Positions 44,641 through 54,199 are shown, counted from the first letter of the stretch. The stretch is DNA of 64,000 nucleotides from Neobacillus piezotolerans (GCF_003362805.1 NZ_QNQT01000001.1:186001-250000); one strand, 5' to 3'. The notes: generated from the sequence alone by a model not told the origin. Numbers and translations: made by a program.

Positions 44641-44696
44641 AAAAACAAATAACCTCACTTTCATCCTAATCCGGAAAGGTTAAAATGAAGGTGAGG
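44641..44696 (-). terminator. Terminator-like hairpin after the histidine kinase gene
   Basis: On the minus strand CCTCACCTTCAT pairs with ATGAAAGTGAGG (one G-U) and is followed by TTATTTGTTTTT. It lies between the kinase stop and the PFIGGK membrane gene. Confidence 0.6.
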
Positions 44697-44713
44697 CTTC
44701 GTTTAAATTTTGT

Positions 44714-46069
44714 TTAATTCGGTAGCTTCTTTTTTTCGTACAGATAGATTTCCGTGCCCTTTGGGGAGCTTGTTATTTTCCAATCTACTTGCATTTCCTG
44801 AAGCATGAGCGACACGATGGAAAGGCCGATGCCAGCGCCTTTATTTTCTGTTGCAACCTCCATACCGGGTCCTTTGTCTTCAATCAAAATGGCTGATGTT
44901 CCTTCGTAATCCACGATTCGGACTCCGATATATAGTCCGGATTTAGCATGTCTTATGACATTTTGATAAAGATTGTCGAGAATGCGCATGAACCAATGCG
45001 GATCGATATTCCAGATTAATGCATTATCGGGCAGATCAATATTTACTTGAAAGCCCTCTTTTTCAAAAACCGGATACCATCCAGCCAATGATTCCCGAAC
45101 GAACCGGATCATATCTGTTTCTTTTCTTTGCAAAGTGTATTTTCCGGCTGATAAAAGTGTGTAGGACAGGAGATTATCGAGCAACTGGCTTAATAGCTCC
45201 ACCTTGCTTTCAATTAAATGAAGTGAATGTTTTCCATTGGACGATAAGAGTTCTTTTTGCAATGAATAGGCATGCCCGCGAATCGCTGTGAGAGGCGTCC
45301 GCAAGTCGTGGGATATGCTCGCAATCAGCTGTTTTCGCAGCGCTTCTTCCTCCTGTTCGTGTTTCCTGCTATTTATCAATTCATCAATCATATGATTAAA
45401 CGCAGTGCCCAGCTGACTAATTTCGTCTGTTTTATTGACTGCTATTTTTTCAGGAATTCCATTATCCTTCGTTTCTGTCATTGCGGTTTGAAGAAGAACA
45501 AGCCGTTTGCGTATATTGAAGAAAAATAACCAAGAGATAAAAAGAAAAAGGCCAAATACGAGAAAAGCGTAGAGCGCCAAATATTTGTCGTCTAAAGGAG
45601 ATAATGTTGGAAGCTCCGCAACGGAGGGAGGTATTTGGAAAACCATGAACCCGTTGCTCTTGTCACTGCCAATATAAGACATAAACGTAATCGGATCTTC
45701 ATCGCTTTTATTCATAAACTCAATACTGTTTTCCAATGTCCATTGACCCGGAATATTTTTTTTGTCAGAAAGGATTAGTTGGGTTTTACCGGACCCGTCC
45801 ACCCAGAACATCCAAGCGAGTGGATATTGTTCCTTTACTGTGCGGAGCTTCTGGTCTATCTTTTCTGGAGCGGCGCCATCCAGTTTAGCTGCTTCCCCAT
45901 GCCACATTTTCTTTAATTTGTTTCTATCCATATACTCGGTTTTTTGTTGAAAGTCCTTGTCCAGAATATAGGACGGCAGTAAATAGGCAGGTAAAACAAA
46001 CGGCCATATGATTAACGCCACAATAATGATCAGCAGATATTTTGCCAAGAGAGAATGCCTGAATTTCAT
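44714..46069 (-). CDS. Sensor histidine kinase
   Basis: 451 residues: TM1 (about 10-32), an extracytoplasmic sensor of about 130 residues (33-160), TM2 (about 165-185), HAMP (about 186-240), HisKA (ASISHDLRTPLTAIRGH, His254), and HATPase_c (N-box DNLYQNVIRHA, G1 EDKGPGM, GAGIGLSIV). It is a typical OmpR-partner kinase. The start overlaps the response-regulator stop by 4 bp, so they form a cognate pair. The stimulus is unknown; the downstream membrane pair may be the output or the sensed system. Confidence 0.93.
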   Translation of the reverse strand: MKFRHSLLAKYLLIIIVALIIWPFVLPAYLLPSYILDKDFQQKTEYMDRNKLKKMWHGEAAKLDGAAPEKIDQKLRTVKEQYPLAWMFWVDGSGKTQLILSDKKNIPGQWTLENSIEFMNKSDEDPITFMSYIGSDKSNGFMVFQIPPSVAELPTLSPLDDKYLALYAFLVFGLFLFISWLFFFNIRKRLVLLQTAMTETKDNGIPEKIAVNKTDEISQLGTAFNHMIDELINSRKHEQEEEALRKQLIASISHDLRTPLTAIRGHAYSLQKELLSSNGKHSLHLIESKVELLSQLLDNLLSYTLLSAGKYTLQRKETDMIRFVRESLAGWYPVFEKEGFQVNIDLPDNALIWNIDPHWFMRILDNLYQNVIRHAKSGLYIGVRIVDYEGTSAILIEDKGPGMEVATENKGAGIGLSIVSLMLQEMQVDWKITSSPKGTEIYLYEKKKLPN

Positions 46070-46740
46070 TGCTTCACCCTATATCCGATTCCCCGGATGG
46101 TTTCAATGATTTGCGGGTCGCTCGGATTTTCTTCTATTTTTTCACGTAAGTGGCGAATATGGACCATCAACGTTTTATCCCCGGCCATATAGGGAGTTTC
46201 CCATATCGCTTCGAAAATTTGCTCTTTAGTAAGAATTTGGTTTGGATGCCGGAGCAAATAAGTGAAAATTTGAAACTGCTTTGCCGTCAGGATGATTTCA
46301 TTATTCGATCTCGTATCGACAATGCGGTTTTGGTCTAAATAAATGCTAAGATGTGATAATTGAAGGTGCTGCACTGAAATCTTTCCAAACCGCCTTAACA
46401 GCACTTCCACTCGGGCCGCCAGTTCATCTGGATGAAATGGTTTCGTCACATAATCATCGGCGAAATGAAGGCCCTGCAATTTATCATCAATTGAGGTCCT
46501 GGCTGAAAGCATAAGAATAGGCGTTTCTGGATGTTCCTTCTTTAGCCTTTGGCCAATCGAGAATCCATCCAATCCAGGAAGCATGATATCAAGGATGGCC
46601 AAATCGATTCCCTCCATATAATTTGCCGCGCCATCACCCGAAGTAAGCCAGGTCACAAGGTAGCCCCGTCTAGTTAAATCCTCGCTGACCCAGGCGCCGA
46701 TTTCCTTATCGTCTTCAATATACAAGAGTTTATTTTTCAT
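46066..46740 (-). CDS. OmpR-family response regulator
   Basis: 224 residues: REC domain (acidic IEDD, phospho-acceptor Asp51 in LDIMLPGLDG, Lys in VTKPFHPDEL) and an OmpR/PhoB winged-helix effector (ILTKEQIFEAIWETPYM, HIRHLREKIEENP, IETIRGIGYRV). It binds DNA when phosphorylated by the adjacent kinase. It is first in the operon, ATG 46740 after AAAGGTAGG. No target site could be assigned by eye. Confidence 0.94.
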   Translation of the reverse strand: MKNKLLYIEDDKEIGAWVSEDLTRRGYLVTWLTSGDGAANYMEGIDLAILDIMLPGLDGFSIGQRLKKEHPETPILMLSARTSIDDKLQGLHFADDYVTKPFHPDELAARVEVLLRRFGKISVQHLQLSHLSIYLDQNRIVDTRSNNEIILTAKQFQIFTYLLRHPNQILTKEQIFEAIWETPYMAGDKTLMVHIRHLREKIEENPSDPQIIETIRGIGYRVKQ

Positions 46741-46991
46741 GATTCCTACCTTTTGTTTAATTTTTATTGGGGATCAAGTTAACTTAATTTGTTCATTAAA
46801 TAATGAAATTTTGATTTAGCCGAGATTTTTGTCGAAATAGTCTATAAGTATTCGATTCTACTCTATCATGGCATTTTCCTTCTTCTTTTAGAAAAGTGCC
46901 TGCCACGTAGTAGAGTCCTATTTGCTCTATTTATTTTTTGAACTACATATAGAAGCCCCGCATCCGAAGGGGGGCAGGGCAAGATCTTTCC

Positions 46992-47861
46992 TTATAAAAT
47001 AATAACCGCTTCATCGGTTTCCAGAAACCGTTTTGCGCATTTAGGGAATACCGCGCCTGTTGCGCACCATTTCCAAAAGAAGTCATTATTGTTTTTGCCA
47101 ATCGCGCCATTTAGCAGCAATCCTGGCAAAATACTCCCAGGAAGCCCTTTGGTGTGATAGGTCCTTCCATCTTCCAAGTCGTTTAGGACAAACACGCCTT
47201 CTATCACTGCCTGTACCTCAAACACGGTGTCGAAATAGAGGTCGAATGCCCGATGCTGTTTTTGGTACGCTTCAAAATCATCTTGAAAACTGAAATCGGG
47301 ATCATGGATATGTGGGAAATGGAGGAGAATAAGGGCATTTATTGCGGTTTCCCCGATTTTTATATCGGACTTATAAATTTCGATATATTCCTTCACAATA
47401 GGGAACCAGTCCGTTCCCGCCTTGCGGTCAAGCCAGTGGACAAAGGTTTGAAGTTCTGAAAGAAGTTTTTCAGTTTCACGCCCGGTTTTTGATATCGGAA
47501 TTCTGCTTGAGAGATGGGTCGTGAGGAATTCTTCCCAGAAGAGCGGGGTACATGCCTTCCAGGAAGGGGGGCATAAATCTTCAAGATAATCAGTGAGATA
47601 ATTTGAGAAGTGGAAGAGAAATTCATTCCGGATGGGGTCTTTCGGCTTGCCGATTTTGTAGGCAATAAGATCGTCTCCATAAAAGAGGGCAATCGCGCGG
47701 TTTCTCATTTTAAATGCGGAACCGATTTGGAGTTTTTTAAGGAATTTTTCGCGTGTTTCGGTCTCGGTTAGGGGGATGGCAAATTGGTGGACCTGCAATT
47801 TTTCGCAGCAATGTTCCGCGGCTAATCTGCTTCCGCAGCTGCATAACGGCCTTTTTCTCAT
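46992..47861 (-). CDS. SEC-C motif-containing hypothetical protein
   Basis: About 289 residues from ATG 47861; in-frame TTG codons at 47873 and 47885 are possible starts, and none has an ideal ribosome binding site. The N-terminal RPLCSCGSRLAAEHCC is a SEC-C-type zinc-binding motif (CxCGS...CC), as in the SecA tail. The rest, about 260 residues, is a helical domain with no recognised family (HWLDRKAGTDWFPIVKEYIE). It is likely cytosolic, possibly an adaptor. Its 3' side has a GC-rich hairpin (about 46955-46980). Confidence 0.6.
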   Translation of the reverse strand: MRKRPLCSCGSRLAAEHCCEKLQVHQFAIPLTETETREKFLKKLQIGSAFKMRNRAIALFYGDDLIAYKIGKPKDPIRNEFLFHFSNYLTDYLEDLCPPSWKACTPLFWEEFLTTHLSSRIPISKTGRETEKLLSELQTFVHWLDRKAGTDWFPIVKEYIEIYKSDIKIGETAINALILLHFPHIHDPDFSFQDDFEAYQKQHRAFDLYFDTVFEVQAVIEGVFVLNDLEDGRTYHTKGLPGSILPGLLLNGAIGKNNNDFFWKWCATGAVFPKCAKRFLETDEAVIIL

Positions 47862-48081
47862 ACTGTTTTTCAACCTGCTTTCCAAAGGGATTTTAGCCTG
47901 AAGGTGGGGAGAGGAATTGTGGAGTACGTGGCAAGTCCATTATACCAGTAAAACACTAAATTCTGGAAGATGATTTTAGTGTGACACTTGGCGGTTTTGT
48001 GACAATGAACCATATCCACATACGAAGTAATAGTGGTATTAACTCTGCCCGGAACCCAAATAGCTCTGAAAAGAGATTTTG

Positions 48082-48104
48082 GCCCAGGTGCCGGAGACCT
48101 GGGC
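48082..48104. other. Strong hairpin between nat and the SEC-C gene
   Basis: A perfect stem GCCCAGGT/ACCTGGGC with a short loop. On the plus strand it is followed by TTTTAT, but no plus-strand gene ends here; on the minus strand it lies about 50 bp past the nat stop without a T-run. Confidence 0.4.
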
Positions 48105-48154
48105 TTTTATAAAAATGAAACTATTCGACAAATTTCTAGGTGTACCAGCTACCG

Positions 48155-48937
48155 TTATAGCATAAATCCAAATACATCCTTGGCCAATTTTTTAAATTGG
48201 TCCGCATTGATTTCTTCTTTTTCCATCCTTCCATCAGTCCATATTGTGGCCGAATTCCCCGCCAATGTGATGCTTCCTTTATCGGTTAGCCTGGTGATTA
48301 ACAGCCGTTTATTGAAACCGGAAGCTGGGTGGCTGGCAATAATCTGCTGGATTTCGTTTAAGTCAGGTAGATTGGTGACTGTATCCATGGAATTAAAGGC
48401 ATAGCCCTTTTTCCACTCTTTATCCTTATGCTTTAGCTTCATGTACAAGCAATAATCCCCATGTTCACTTGCTTCTTTTTGAACCTTAAATTCGCCGTTT
48501 CTTGATGAAACGGTGTCTCCGTCCAGTGGGACGGGTTTTAGAGGAATGTTGATGCCAAACCCGGTATCCACAAGGTATTGCCGGCGGTTATCCCGAAGGA
48601 GGATGGCTACATGTGTTTTTCCAGTTTCGCTCCACTTCTGCTGCGCTTGGTTAAAAACAACCCCTCGGATTAACCTGGCATCAAAGCCGTTGTCCAAAAG
48701 GAACAAATAGAGGAGGGAATTGAGGTCATAACAAAGGCCGCCCTCATTCCGGTCGAGTATCTTTTCCTTCAGCGATTCCTCCGTAAATTCAGTCGTACTG
48801 CCATTCATAATGCGTACATTTTCAAAGGGAAGCGTCAGCGCGGCCTTTTCAAGTATCGTATCCAGGTTATTAAAGTCTATTGGTTCATCCCTAGGAAACC
48901 CAATTCTTTTGCGGAACATTTTATTCATCGCAGTCAT
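48155..48937 (-). CDS. nat: Arylamine N-acetyltransferase
   Basis: About 260 residues from ATG 48937, 6 bp after GGAGGTG. The catalytic triad is visible: Cys69 (NEGGLCYDLN), His109 (GKTHVAILL) and Asp124 (YLVDTGFG), near the canonical spacing for NAT enzymes. It transfers acetyl from acetyl-CoA to arylamines, hydrazines or hydroxylamines; in bacteria it can detoxify aromatic amines such as anthranilate derivatives. It is monocistronic, convergent with nothing and followed by no clear terminator. Confidence 0.9.
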   Translation of the reverse strand: MTAMNKMFRKRIGFPRDEPIDFNNLDTILEKAALTLPFENVRIMNGSTTEFTEESLKEKILDRNEGGLCYDLNSLLYLFLLDNGFDARLIRGVVFNQAQQKWSETGKTHVAILLRDNRRQYLVDTGFGINIPLKPVPLDGDTVSSRNGEFKVQKEASEHGDYCLYMKLKHKDKEWKKGYAFNSMDTVTNLPDLNEIQQIIASHPASGFNKRLLITRLTDKGSITLAGNSATIWTDGRMEKEEINADQFKKLAKDVFGFML

Positions 48938-48972
48938 CTGACGCACCTCCATACAGCACTTAGTATAATAGG

Positions 48973-49009
48973 AAAAAGAGGGCGGCGCGAATGCGAAGCC
49001 CTCTTTTTA
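48973..49009 (-). terminator. Rho-independent terminator of the metYX-hom operon
   Basis: The stem AGAGGGC/GCCCTCT has T-runs on both strands (TTTTT on minus, TTTTTAA on plus). It is about 40 bp past the hom stop. Confidence 0.85.
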
Positions 49010-49048
49010 ATCGATCGATCCTCATTAACAGCCTCATGGCAAGTAAGG

Positions 49049-50305
49049 TTATATGCCTTTTGGGGAGGCAACCTTTCTTTCCGGGCGTGTTTCGCTAAGA
49101 AGAATATTTTTGAAAAATTCCTTGTTCATTTGTCCATAAAGCTGGTAAATGTTTAATCCCGGGTATACTTCAAGCAGCCTTTCAATATCCTTTTCTTTCG
49201 CATTTACAAAAAGGGCCTCCTTCACCCGTCCGGCCACTTCAATGGAATCAGGAAGGAATACGTGCGTTTGGTTGGTTAAAACAACCCAATCATGATGGAG
49301 GTCTTTTTTAAAACGAACATTTTTTTCCTGTTCATAATAACAGCCATGGTTGACATTAAGCTGTATCAGATCTTCGACAATGGCGCTTGCTGTTGGAAAC
49401 TTTCCGGCGCCTGGCCCTTGCAGTGTGATGTTTCCAACGATATCCGCGTCGATTGAAACGGCGTTTTGGACGCCCTCGACGGAGTACAACGGGTGGGATG
49501 GGCCAACAAGGACAGGTTTAACGGAGCAGCTTAGCCCTCGCACCCCTTTTTCAAGCGAGATCACATGCTTTACGCGGAGCCCCCATTCTGAAAATAAGCC
49601 GATTTCGGAGTTGGAGACCGATGAGATGCCTTTCCTCCTTACTGTTTGCCATTCGGGTTGTTCCCCAAACGCGATTTGGCTTAACACCATCGCTTTATAA
49701 AAAGCGTCGTATCCTTCAATATCATTGGTAGGGTCTTCTTCGGCATATCCTTTCTCTTGTGCTGCTTGAAGTGCCTCTTGGAATGCAACGCCATCCTCCC
49801 GCATTTTGGTCAGAATATAATTGGAGGTCCCGTTGACGATTCCTTCAATCCGTTCGATTTTATTCACATTCAATAGGGTCCTCAGCGTTTGGATTGCCGG
49901 TATTCCTCCGGCGACAGTCGCTTCAAATCCGCAGGCAACATTTTTTTGTGAGGCAAGTTCAAGCAGTTCATTTCCATGGTAAGCAAACATTTCCTTATTC
50001 GCGGTAATGATGTGGCAGCCTCTTTCGATTGATTTCTTCAAATACGAGAAACCTGGTTCCCTGCCCACGATTGCTTCAATGACTACATCAAGCTTTGGCA
50101 GGTTTAAAATGTCTTCGAAATTTGATGTAAGTAGGATGTCATCTTCTGGGAGAGTGTGTTTTTCAATGTTTCTCACTAGAATGCCTGCTACCTTAACATT
50201 TTTGCCGAGGATTGCTCTTAGCCTTGATTGATGGGCTTTTATTGTTTCGTAAACTCCTTTGCCGACTGTGCCAAAGCCCAATAGGGCCACATGGATGTCC
50301 GCCAC
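49049..50305 (-). CDS. hom: Homoserine dehydrogenase
   Basis: 418 residues from GTG 50305 after AAGGAGGAG. NAD(P)-binding GFGTVGKG at 10-17, ITANKEMFAYHG, catalytic region GGIPAIQTLR, GIVNGTSNYILTKM, EKGYAEEDPTNDIEGYDAFYK and a late LQGPGAGKFPTASAIVED. It reduces aspartate semialdehyde to homoserine. The C-terminal 80 residues lack the usual ACT pattern (no V-x-D-x-PGVLA), so threonine feedback may be reduced. It is third in a SAM-riboswitch-controlled metY-metX-hom operon, suggesting an isozyme committed to methionine; a second hom in the thr operon would be expected elsewhere. Confidence 0.95.
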   Translation of the reverse strand: MADIHVALLGFGTVGKGVYETIKAHQSRLRAILGKNVKVAGILVRNIEKHTLPEDDILLTSNFEDILNLPKLDVVIEAIVGREPGFSYLKKSIERGCHIITANKEMFAYHGNELLELASQKNVACGFEATVAGGIPAIQTLRTLLNVNKIERIEGIVNGTSNYILTKMREDGVAFQEALQAAQEKGYAEEDPTNDIEGYDAFYKAMVLSQIAFGEQPEWQTVRRKGISSVSNSEIGLFSEWGLRVKHVISLEKGVRGLSCSVKPVLVGPSHPLYSVEGVQNAVSIDADIVGNITLQGPGAGKFPTASAIVEDLIQLNVNHGCYYEQEKNVRFKKDLHHDWVVLTNQTHVFLPDSIEVAGRVKEALFVNAKEKDIERLLEVYPGLNIYQLYGQMNKEFFKNILLSETRPERKVASPKGI

Positions 50306-50317
50306 ATGATCTCCTCC

Positions 50318-51400
50318 TTAGATTGACAGGGCAGCCTGCGGGATTCCTCCCCATTTTGAAAACTCGGCAAGGAACCCATCGTGCCCAAAATCAGTGCTCA
50401 CTTCAACATAATCCGCTTCTTTCCCTGCCTCTTGGAGGGCTTCCGCAATTTCTTTCACCTTTTCGGGAGGATACAGCAGATCGCCTGTATAGCCTAACAG
50501 CACGGTTTTGGCGGATATCCGCCCGATCGCATTTTTCCAACCCTGCCTGCCCCTGCCTATGTCATGGGAGTCCATCGCCCCGAGCAGGTACAAATAGCTG
50601 TTGGCATCAAAACGTGCAGAAAGCTTTTGGCCCTGGTATTTCAAATAGGATTCTACCTGAAAGGTATCCCCGTCCTTAAGTTCCCTATTAAATCTCTTAT
50701 TGAACAGCTCGCCCGTCCGGTAGGTGACCATTCCGACCATCCTCGCGATTTCCAACCCCGAAATCTGTGTGCCATCTGAATAAAAGCCGCCATTCCAGGC
50801 AGGGTCCCGCATGATCGCATTTCTTCCGATTGCGTTAAAAGCAATTCCGTAATCGCTGAGGGAAGGGGTGACTGCCATGGGAATGATCAGCTCCGCGAAA
50901 TCAGGGTAGGCGGTGGCCAATTCAAGCACCTGCATACCGCCAAGCGACCCTCCGATTGCCGCTTTGATTTTGTCGATGCCAAGTTTCCGGAGCGCCAAAA
51001 CTTGCGAATCGACAATGTCCCGGATTGTTATTTTTGGAAAATCGTACTGATATGGCTGATTTGTCAAAGGGTTCAGGCTGGTCGGGCCGGTTGATCCCGA
51101 ACAGCCTCCGAGTACATTGACTGTTATGACTTCGTATTTGTTTGTATCAATATACATTCCTGGGCCGATCAGGCCATGCCACCAGCCGGGCTGATTTTGC
51201 GTGCCGACTGTATACTGGTTGCCTGTAAGGGCATGGCAGACAAGAATTGTGGGACCGCCTATTTTTCCCGCCCGCTCGAATGCGAGTTCCAAGTCAGGGA
51301 GGACCTCGCCTGATTCAAGCTGTAGGTCTCCAACGTGTATCTTTCCGTATTCCGGAGGTGGCGCCGGTTCAACACTTATTGATAAATCCTCGGCTTTCAT
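50318..51400 (-). CDS. metX: Homoserine O-acetyltransferase
   Basis: 360 residues, alpha/beta hydrolase fold. Oxyanion region CHALTGNQY, nucleophile Ser152 in [21 protein letters not shown] near residue 100, and a C-terminal acid/His pair with FGHDGFL. It acetylates (some MetX enzymes succinylate) homoserine to feed MetY. The start overlaps the metY stop by 4 bp (ATGA); hom follows 12 bp after its stop. Confidence 0.95.
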   Translation of the reverse strand: MKAEDLSISVEPAPPPEYGKIHVGDLQLESGEVLPDLELAFERAGKIGGPTILVCHALTGNQYTVGTQNQPGWWHGLIGPGMYIDTNKYEVITVNVLGGCSGSTGPTSLNPLTNQPYQYDFPKITIRDIVDSQVLALRKLGIDKIKAAIGGSLGGMQVLELATAYPDFAELIIPMAVTPSLSDYGIAFNAIGRNAIMRDPAWNGGFYSDGTQISGLEIARMVGMVTYRTGELFNKRFNRELKDGDTFQVESYLKYQGQKLSARFDANSYLYLLGAMDSHDIGRGRQGWKNAIGRISAKTVLLGYTGDLLYPPEKVKEIAEALQEAGKEADYVEVSTDFGHDGFLAEFSKWGGIPQAALSI

Positions 51401-52722
51401 TGCTGAAGCTGCTCTTCAGGCCTTGCTGATTTACCGGTAGCCTGAAAGAATGCCTGGTCTAGATCGTCTTTTAAATCCTTGAGCGATTCAAGCCCGACGG
51501 AAAGCCTAATCAGTTCCTCTGTCACGCCGCTTTTAACAAGGTCTTCTTTACTCAATTGCTGATGTGTTGTGGAAGCAGGGTGGATGATCAGTGATTTTGC
51601 ATCGCCGACATTCGCAACATGCGACCACAAATTGATGTTGTCGATTACTTTTTTACCAGCGTCACGGCCGCCTTTTATGCCAAAAACAATAATCGATCCA
51701 AAACCGCCGCCAAGGTATTTTTTCGCAAGCTCATGGCTTGGGTGATTCTCAAGCCCTGGGTAGGAAACCCAATCGACGGCTGGATGGTTTTTCAAGTATT
51801 GGGCAATTTCAAGTGCATTCTCATTATGCTTTTGAATCCTCAAGTGCAGTGTCTCGAGTCCCTGAAGCAAAAGGAATGCGCTGTGGGGGCTTAACGATGA
51901 GCCAAAGTCCCTCAATAGCTGGACGCGAAGTTTAATGATAAATGCGAGCTGTCCGACATCCTGGGCAAAGCGAATGCCGTTATAGCTTGCGTCAGGCTGG
52001 GTGAAGCCTGGAAACCTCTCACTGTTCCAATCGAACCTGCCTGCATCCACGACAAGGCCGCCGATCGTTGTCCCGTGCCCTCCAATCCATTTTGTCGCTG
52101 AATGGACAACGATATCCGCGCCCCATTCGATTGGCCTGCATGCGTACGGAGAAGCAAATGTATTGTCGATGATGAGTGGAATGCCATTTTCATGGGCGAT
52201 TTTTGCCACTGCTTCGACATCGAATACATTCAGGCTTGGGTTGCCAATGATTTCGCCAAACACAGCCTTTGTTTTAGGTGTGAGGGCTTCGCGGAAGTTT
52301 TCAGGATTCGTCGAGTCGACAAAACGGACTTTGATGCCGAACTTCGGGAGGGTAACGGCGAATAAGTTGTATGTCCCGCCGTACAGGTTTGCCGCGGCAA
52401 CAATTTCATCGCCAGCCTCCGCGATGTTCATGATTGTCAGGGCAATCGCGGCCATGCCGGATGAAACGGCGAGCGCGGCCGCGCCACCTTCCAGAAGGGC
52501 AATCCTTTTTTCCAAAACATCGGTTGTCGGGTTCATGATCCGGGTGTAAATATTTCCGGACTCAGCGAGCGAGAAAAGGTTTTGGGCATGGTCGGTGCTT
52601 TCAAAAACATAAGAAGTGGTCTGGTAAATAGGTACTGCGCGGGATCCGGTTACGGGATCGGGGGTTTGCCCGCCATGCAATAATAGTGTTTCAAGGCCGA
52701 AGTTTTCATTTTGATTTGTCAT
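51397..52722 (-). CDS. metY: O-acetylhomoserine sulfhydrylase (aminocarboxypropyltransferase)
   Basis: 441 residues, Cys/Met metabolism PLP enzyme. The length and the FRPGFTQPD-like [13 protein letters not shown] insert, with [37 protein letters not shown] and the PLP lysine Lys211 in [11 protein letters not shown], fit MetY rather than MetB/MetI. It makes homocysteine from O-acetylhomoserine and sulfide. It is the first gene after the SAM-I riboswitch; ATG 52722 follows TTTGGAGGG. Confidence 0.95.
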   Translation of the reverse strand: MTNQNENFGLETLLLHGGQTPDPVTGSRAVPIYQTTSYVFESTDHAQNLFSLAESGNIYTRIMNPTTDVLEKRIALLEGGAAALAVSSGMAAIALTIMNIAEAGDEIVAAANLYGGTYNLFAVTLPKFGIKVRFVDSTNPENFREALTPKTKAVFGEIIGNPSLNVFDVEAVAKIAHENGIPLIIDNTFASPYACRPIEWGADIVVHSATKWIGGHGTTIGGLVVDAGRFDWNSERFPGFTQPDASYNGIRFAQDVGQLAFIIKLRVQLLRDFGSSLSPHSAFLLLQGLETLHLRIQKHNENALEIAQYLKNHPAVDWVSYPGLENHPSHELAKKYLGGGFGSIIVFGIKGGRDAGKKVIDNINLWSHVANVGDAKSLIIHPASTTHQQLSKEDLVKSGVTEELIRLSVGLESLKDLKDDLDQAFFQATGKSARPEEQLQQ

Positions 52723-52782
52723 TTTGTCTTTCCCTCCAAATGGTAGTTCCTAAATGATTTGGGCAGTTAATGGGATTCTTCT

Positions 52783-52820
52783 AAAAATAAAAACCCCCTC
52801 TCCATAAGAAGAGGGGGTTC
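52783..52820 (-). terminator. Riboswitch-controlled intrinsic terminator upstream of metY
   Basis: On the minus strand AACCCCCTCTTC/GAGAGGGGGTT forms a strong stem followed by TTTTTATTTTT. It directly follows the SAM-I aptamer, whose 3' strand (CTCTT) can pair alternatively with the terminator's left part. Confidence 0.9.
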
Positions 52821-52823
52821 CTC

Positions 52824-52931
52824 CTCTTATCTTCCAGGCAAAATGCCTGCAGGAATTAGCACCTTTTCAAGCTTTCGCCTGAAGGTTGCCGGACTTCATA
52901 GGGCCTGACCCTCCGTCACTCTGGATAAGAG
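52824..52931 (-). promoter_or_regulatory. SAM-I (S-box) riboswitch aptamer
   Basis: The minus-strand leader carries the S-box core in order: CTCTTATCCAGAGTGACGGA (P1 and J), GGGTCAGGCCCTATGAAG, CCGGCAACCTTCAGGCGAAA, GGTGCTAATTCC, and the closing GATAAGAG of P1. The kink-turn and GGCAACC/GGTGCTAATTCC elements match the S-box consensus. High SAM should stabilise the aptamer and let the following terminator form, shutting off metY-metX-hom. Confidence 0.96.
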
Positions 52932-52986
52932 ATTGCATATAAAGTTTTTAAATTCATGTCATTTTAACTGCCGTGTGTTATAGAGG

Positions 52987-53016
52987 ATTATAAGTGAGGG
53001 GAATCTCAAAAGTCAA
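52987..53016 (-). promoter_or_regulatory. SigA promoter of the metYX-hom operon
   Basis: On the minus strand, TTGACT (53011-53016), 18-bp spacer, TATAAT (52987-52992). It lies about 55 bp before the riboswitch aptamer. Confidence 0.75.
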
Positions 53017-53040
53017 CCGAAAATTCAAAATTTTTTCTTT

Positions 53041-53463
53041 TTTTATTTTAAGAAGAATGGGTTATAGCCGTTCCAGCTCAGGGGCCGATTCGTGAATGAA
53101 CTGAGTGAGAGGGGGAGTTAATTTGCAAAATTTACTTTGCTATTGGCTCGGTTAATATCTCCAACAAGATTCCTTAGAAACTCCCCAATTACTTATTCAA
53201 CTACACAGAAAAAGGTGCGAAACCTTGTCCTCAAAAGGATATGGTTTCGGACCTTTTTAATTTACATCAGATTGAGACTGTTTTACAGAAGGCCCCCTCA
53301 GTGAAACTTCCAGTCCGGATCGTAACTTTTGTGTTTTACCGAAATCCCCCCAACGAAAGTCATTTGCAATTGGGAGGAAAGGGGGGAAAATAGTAAACTA
53401 GTATTATTGGGTCTTTGGAAAATGTTACGATAGTTTTGTCAATTCAATAGTTGGAGGCGGAAT
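53041..53463. other. Intergenic region with an orphan bidirectional hairpin
   Basis: About 420 bp between the met operon promoter and the SGNH gene. No gene is supported. A 14-bp interrupted stem (AAAGGT-GCGAAACC / GGTTTCG-GACCTTT) spans about 53212-53260, with T/A runs on both sides, looking like the terminator of a gene that is no longer there. A TTG with GAGGGGGAG upstream near 53133 opens only ten codons. Confidence 0.4.
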
Positions 53464-54084
53464 ATGAAACAGCGAATCGTTTTTATTGGCGACAGCATTA
53501 CGTTTTCGGGAAAAACTGAAACCGATCCCATCGGTACTGGCTATGTGCGTTTGCTTCACGATTACTTGAAGGTAACTTATCCGGAACGCAGCCTGGATAT
53601 TTTTAATAAAGGCATAAGTGGAAACCGTGTGAACAACCTAGCCGCGCGTTGGGAGCAGGACGTCCTAACATTGCTGCCAGATTTAGTGTCGATTTCAATC
53701 GGTATCAATGATGTGTGGCGGCAGCTTGATTCTCCGGAAATGGAACAAATTTACCCGGAGCAGTTTGAAGAAATTTATGAAACGATCCTTGCCGATTTGA
53801 AGCTGAAAACAAACGCAGCCATCGTTTTAATGGAACCTACAGTGATTGAGGAAGATATCGAGAGTGAAGGGAACAGGAAGCTCATCCCGTATGTTGAGAT
53901 TGTACATAAATTGGCTGCCCGCCATGGCGCGACACTTGTGCCCACCCATCAGGCGTTTATCGGCTATTTGAAAAAGGGCGGCGTCCATCCCTTGACAACT
54001 GATGGCGTCCATATGAACAGCATGGGGGATATGCTTATGGCTAAGACGTGGATACAGGCGGTTGGGGGATTATTCAACTCCTGA
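53464..54084 (+). CDS. SGNH/GDSL family hydrolase
   Basis: 206 residues. Block I FIGDSITFSG (nucleophile Ser in GDS), block II GISGNRVNNLA (Gly), block III GINDVWRQ (Asn), and block V DGVHMNSMG (Asp/His) are all in place. There is no signal peptide, so it acts in the cytosol, probably as an esterase or lipase-like enzyme (acyl or acetyl group removal from lipids or sugars). ATG 53464 follows GGAGGCGG. Monocistronic with a terminator about 80 bp downstream. Confidence 0.9.
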   Translation: MKQRIVFIGDSITFSGKTETDPIGTGYVRLLHDYLKVTYPERSLDIFNKGISGNRVNNLAARWEQDVLTLLPDLVSISIGINDVWRQLDSPEMEQIYPEQFEEIYETILADLKLKTNAAIVLMEPTVIEEDIESEGNRKLIPYVEIVHKLAARHGATLVPTHQAFIGYLKKGGVHPLTTDGVHMNSMGDMLMAKTWIQAVGGLFNS

Positions 54085-54165
54085 ACTAAAAATGCGTTTG
54101 AATAGTGCGAGGTCATCCTTCTTTCCGTTTCGGAAAGGAGGAGACAATTATAATATGTATTGGTT

Positions 54166-54199
54166 AACGGTCCTTTTTGTGAAAAAAGGGCCGTTTTTT
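54166..54199 (+). terminator. Rho-independent terminator after the SGNH hydrolase gene
   Basis: AACGGTCCTTTTT pairs with AAAAAGGGCCGTT and is followed by TTTTC. Confidence 0.8.
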
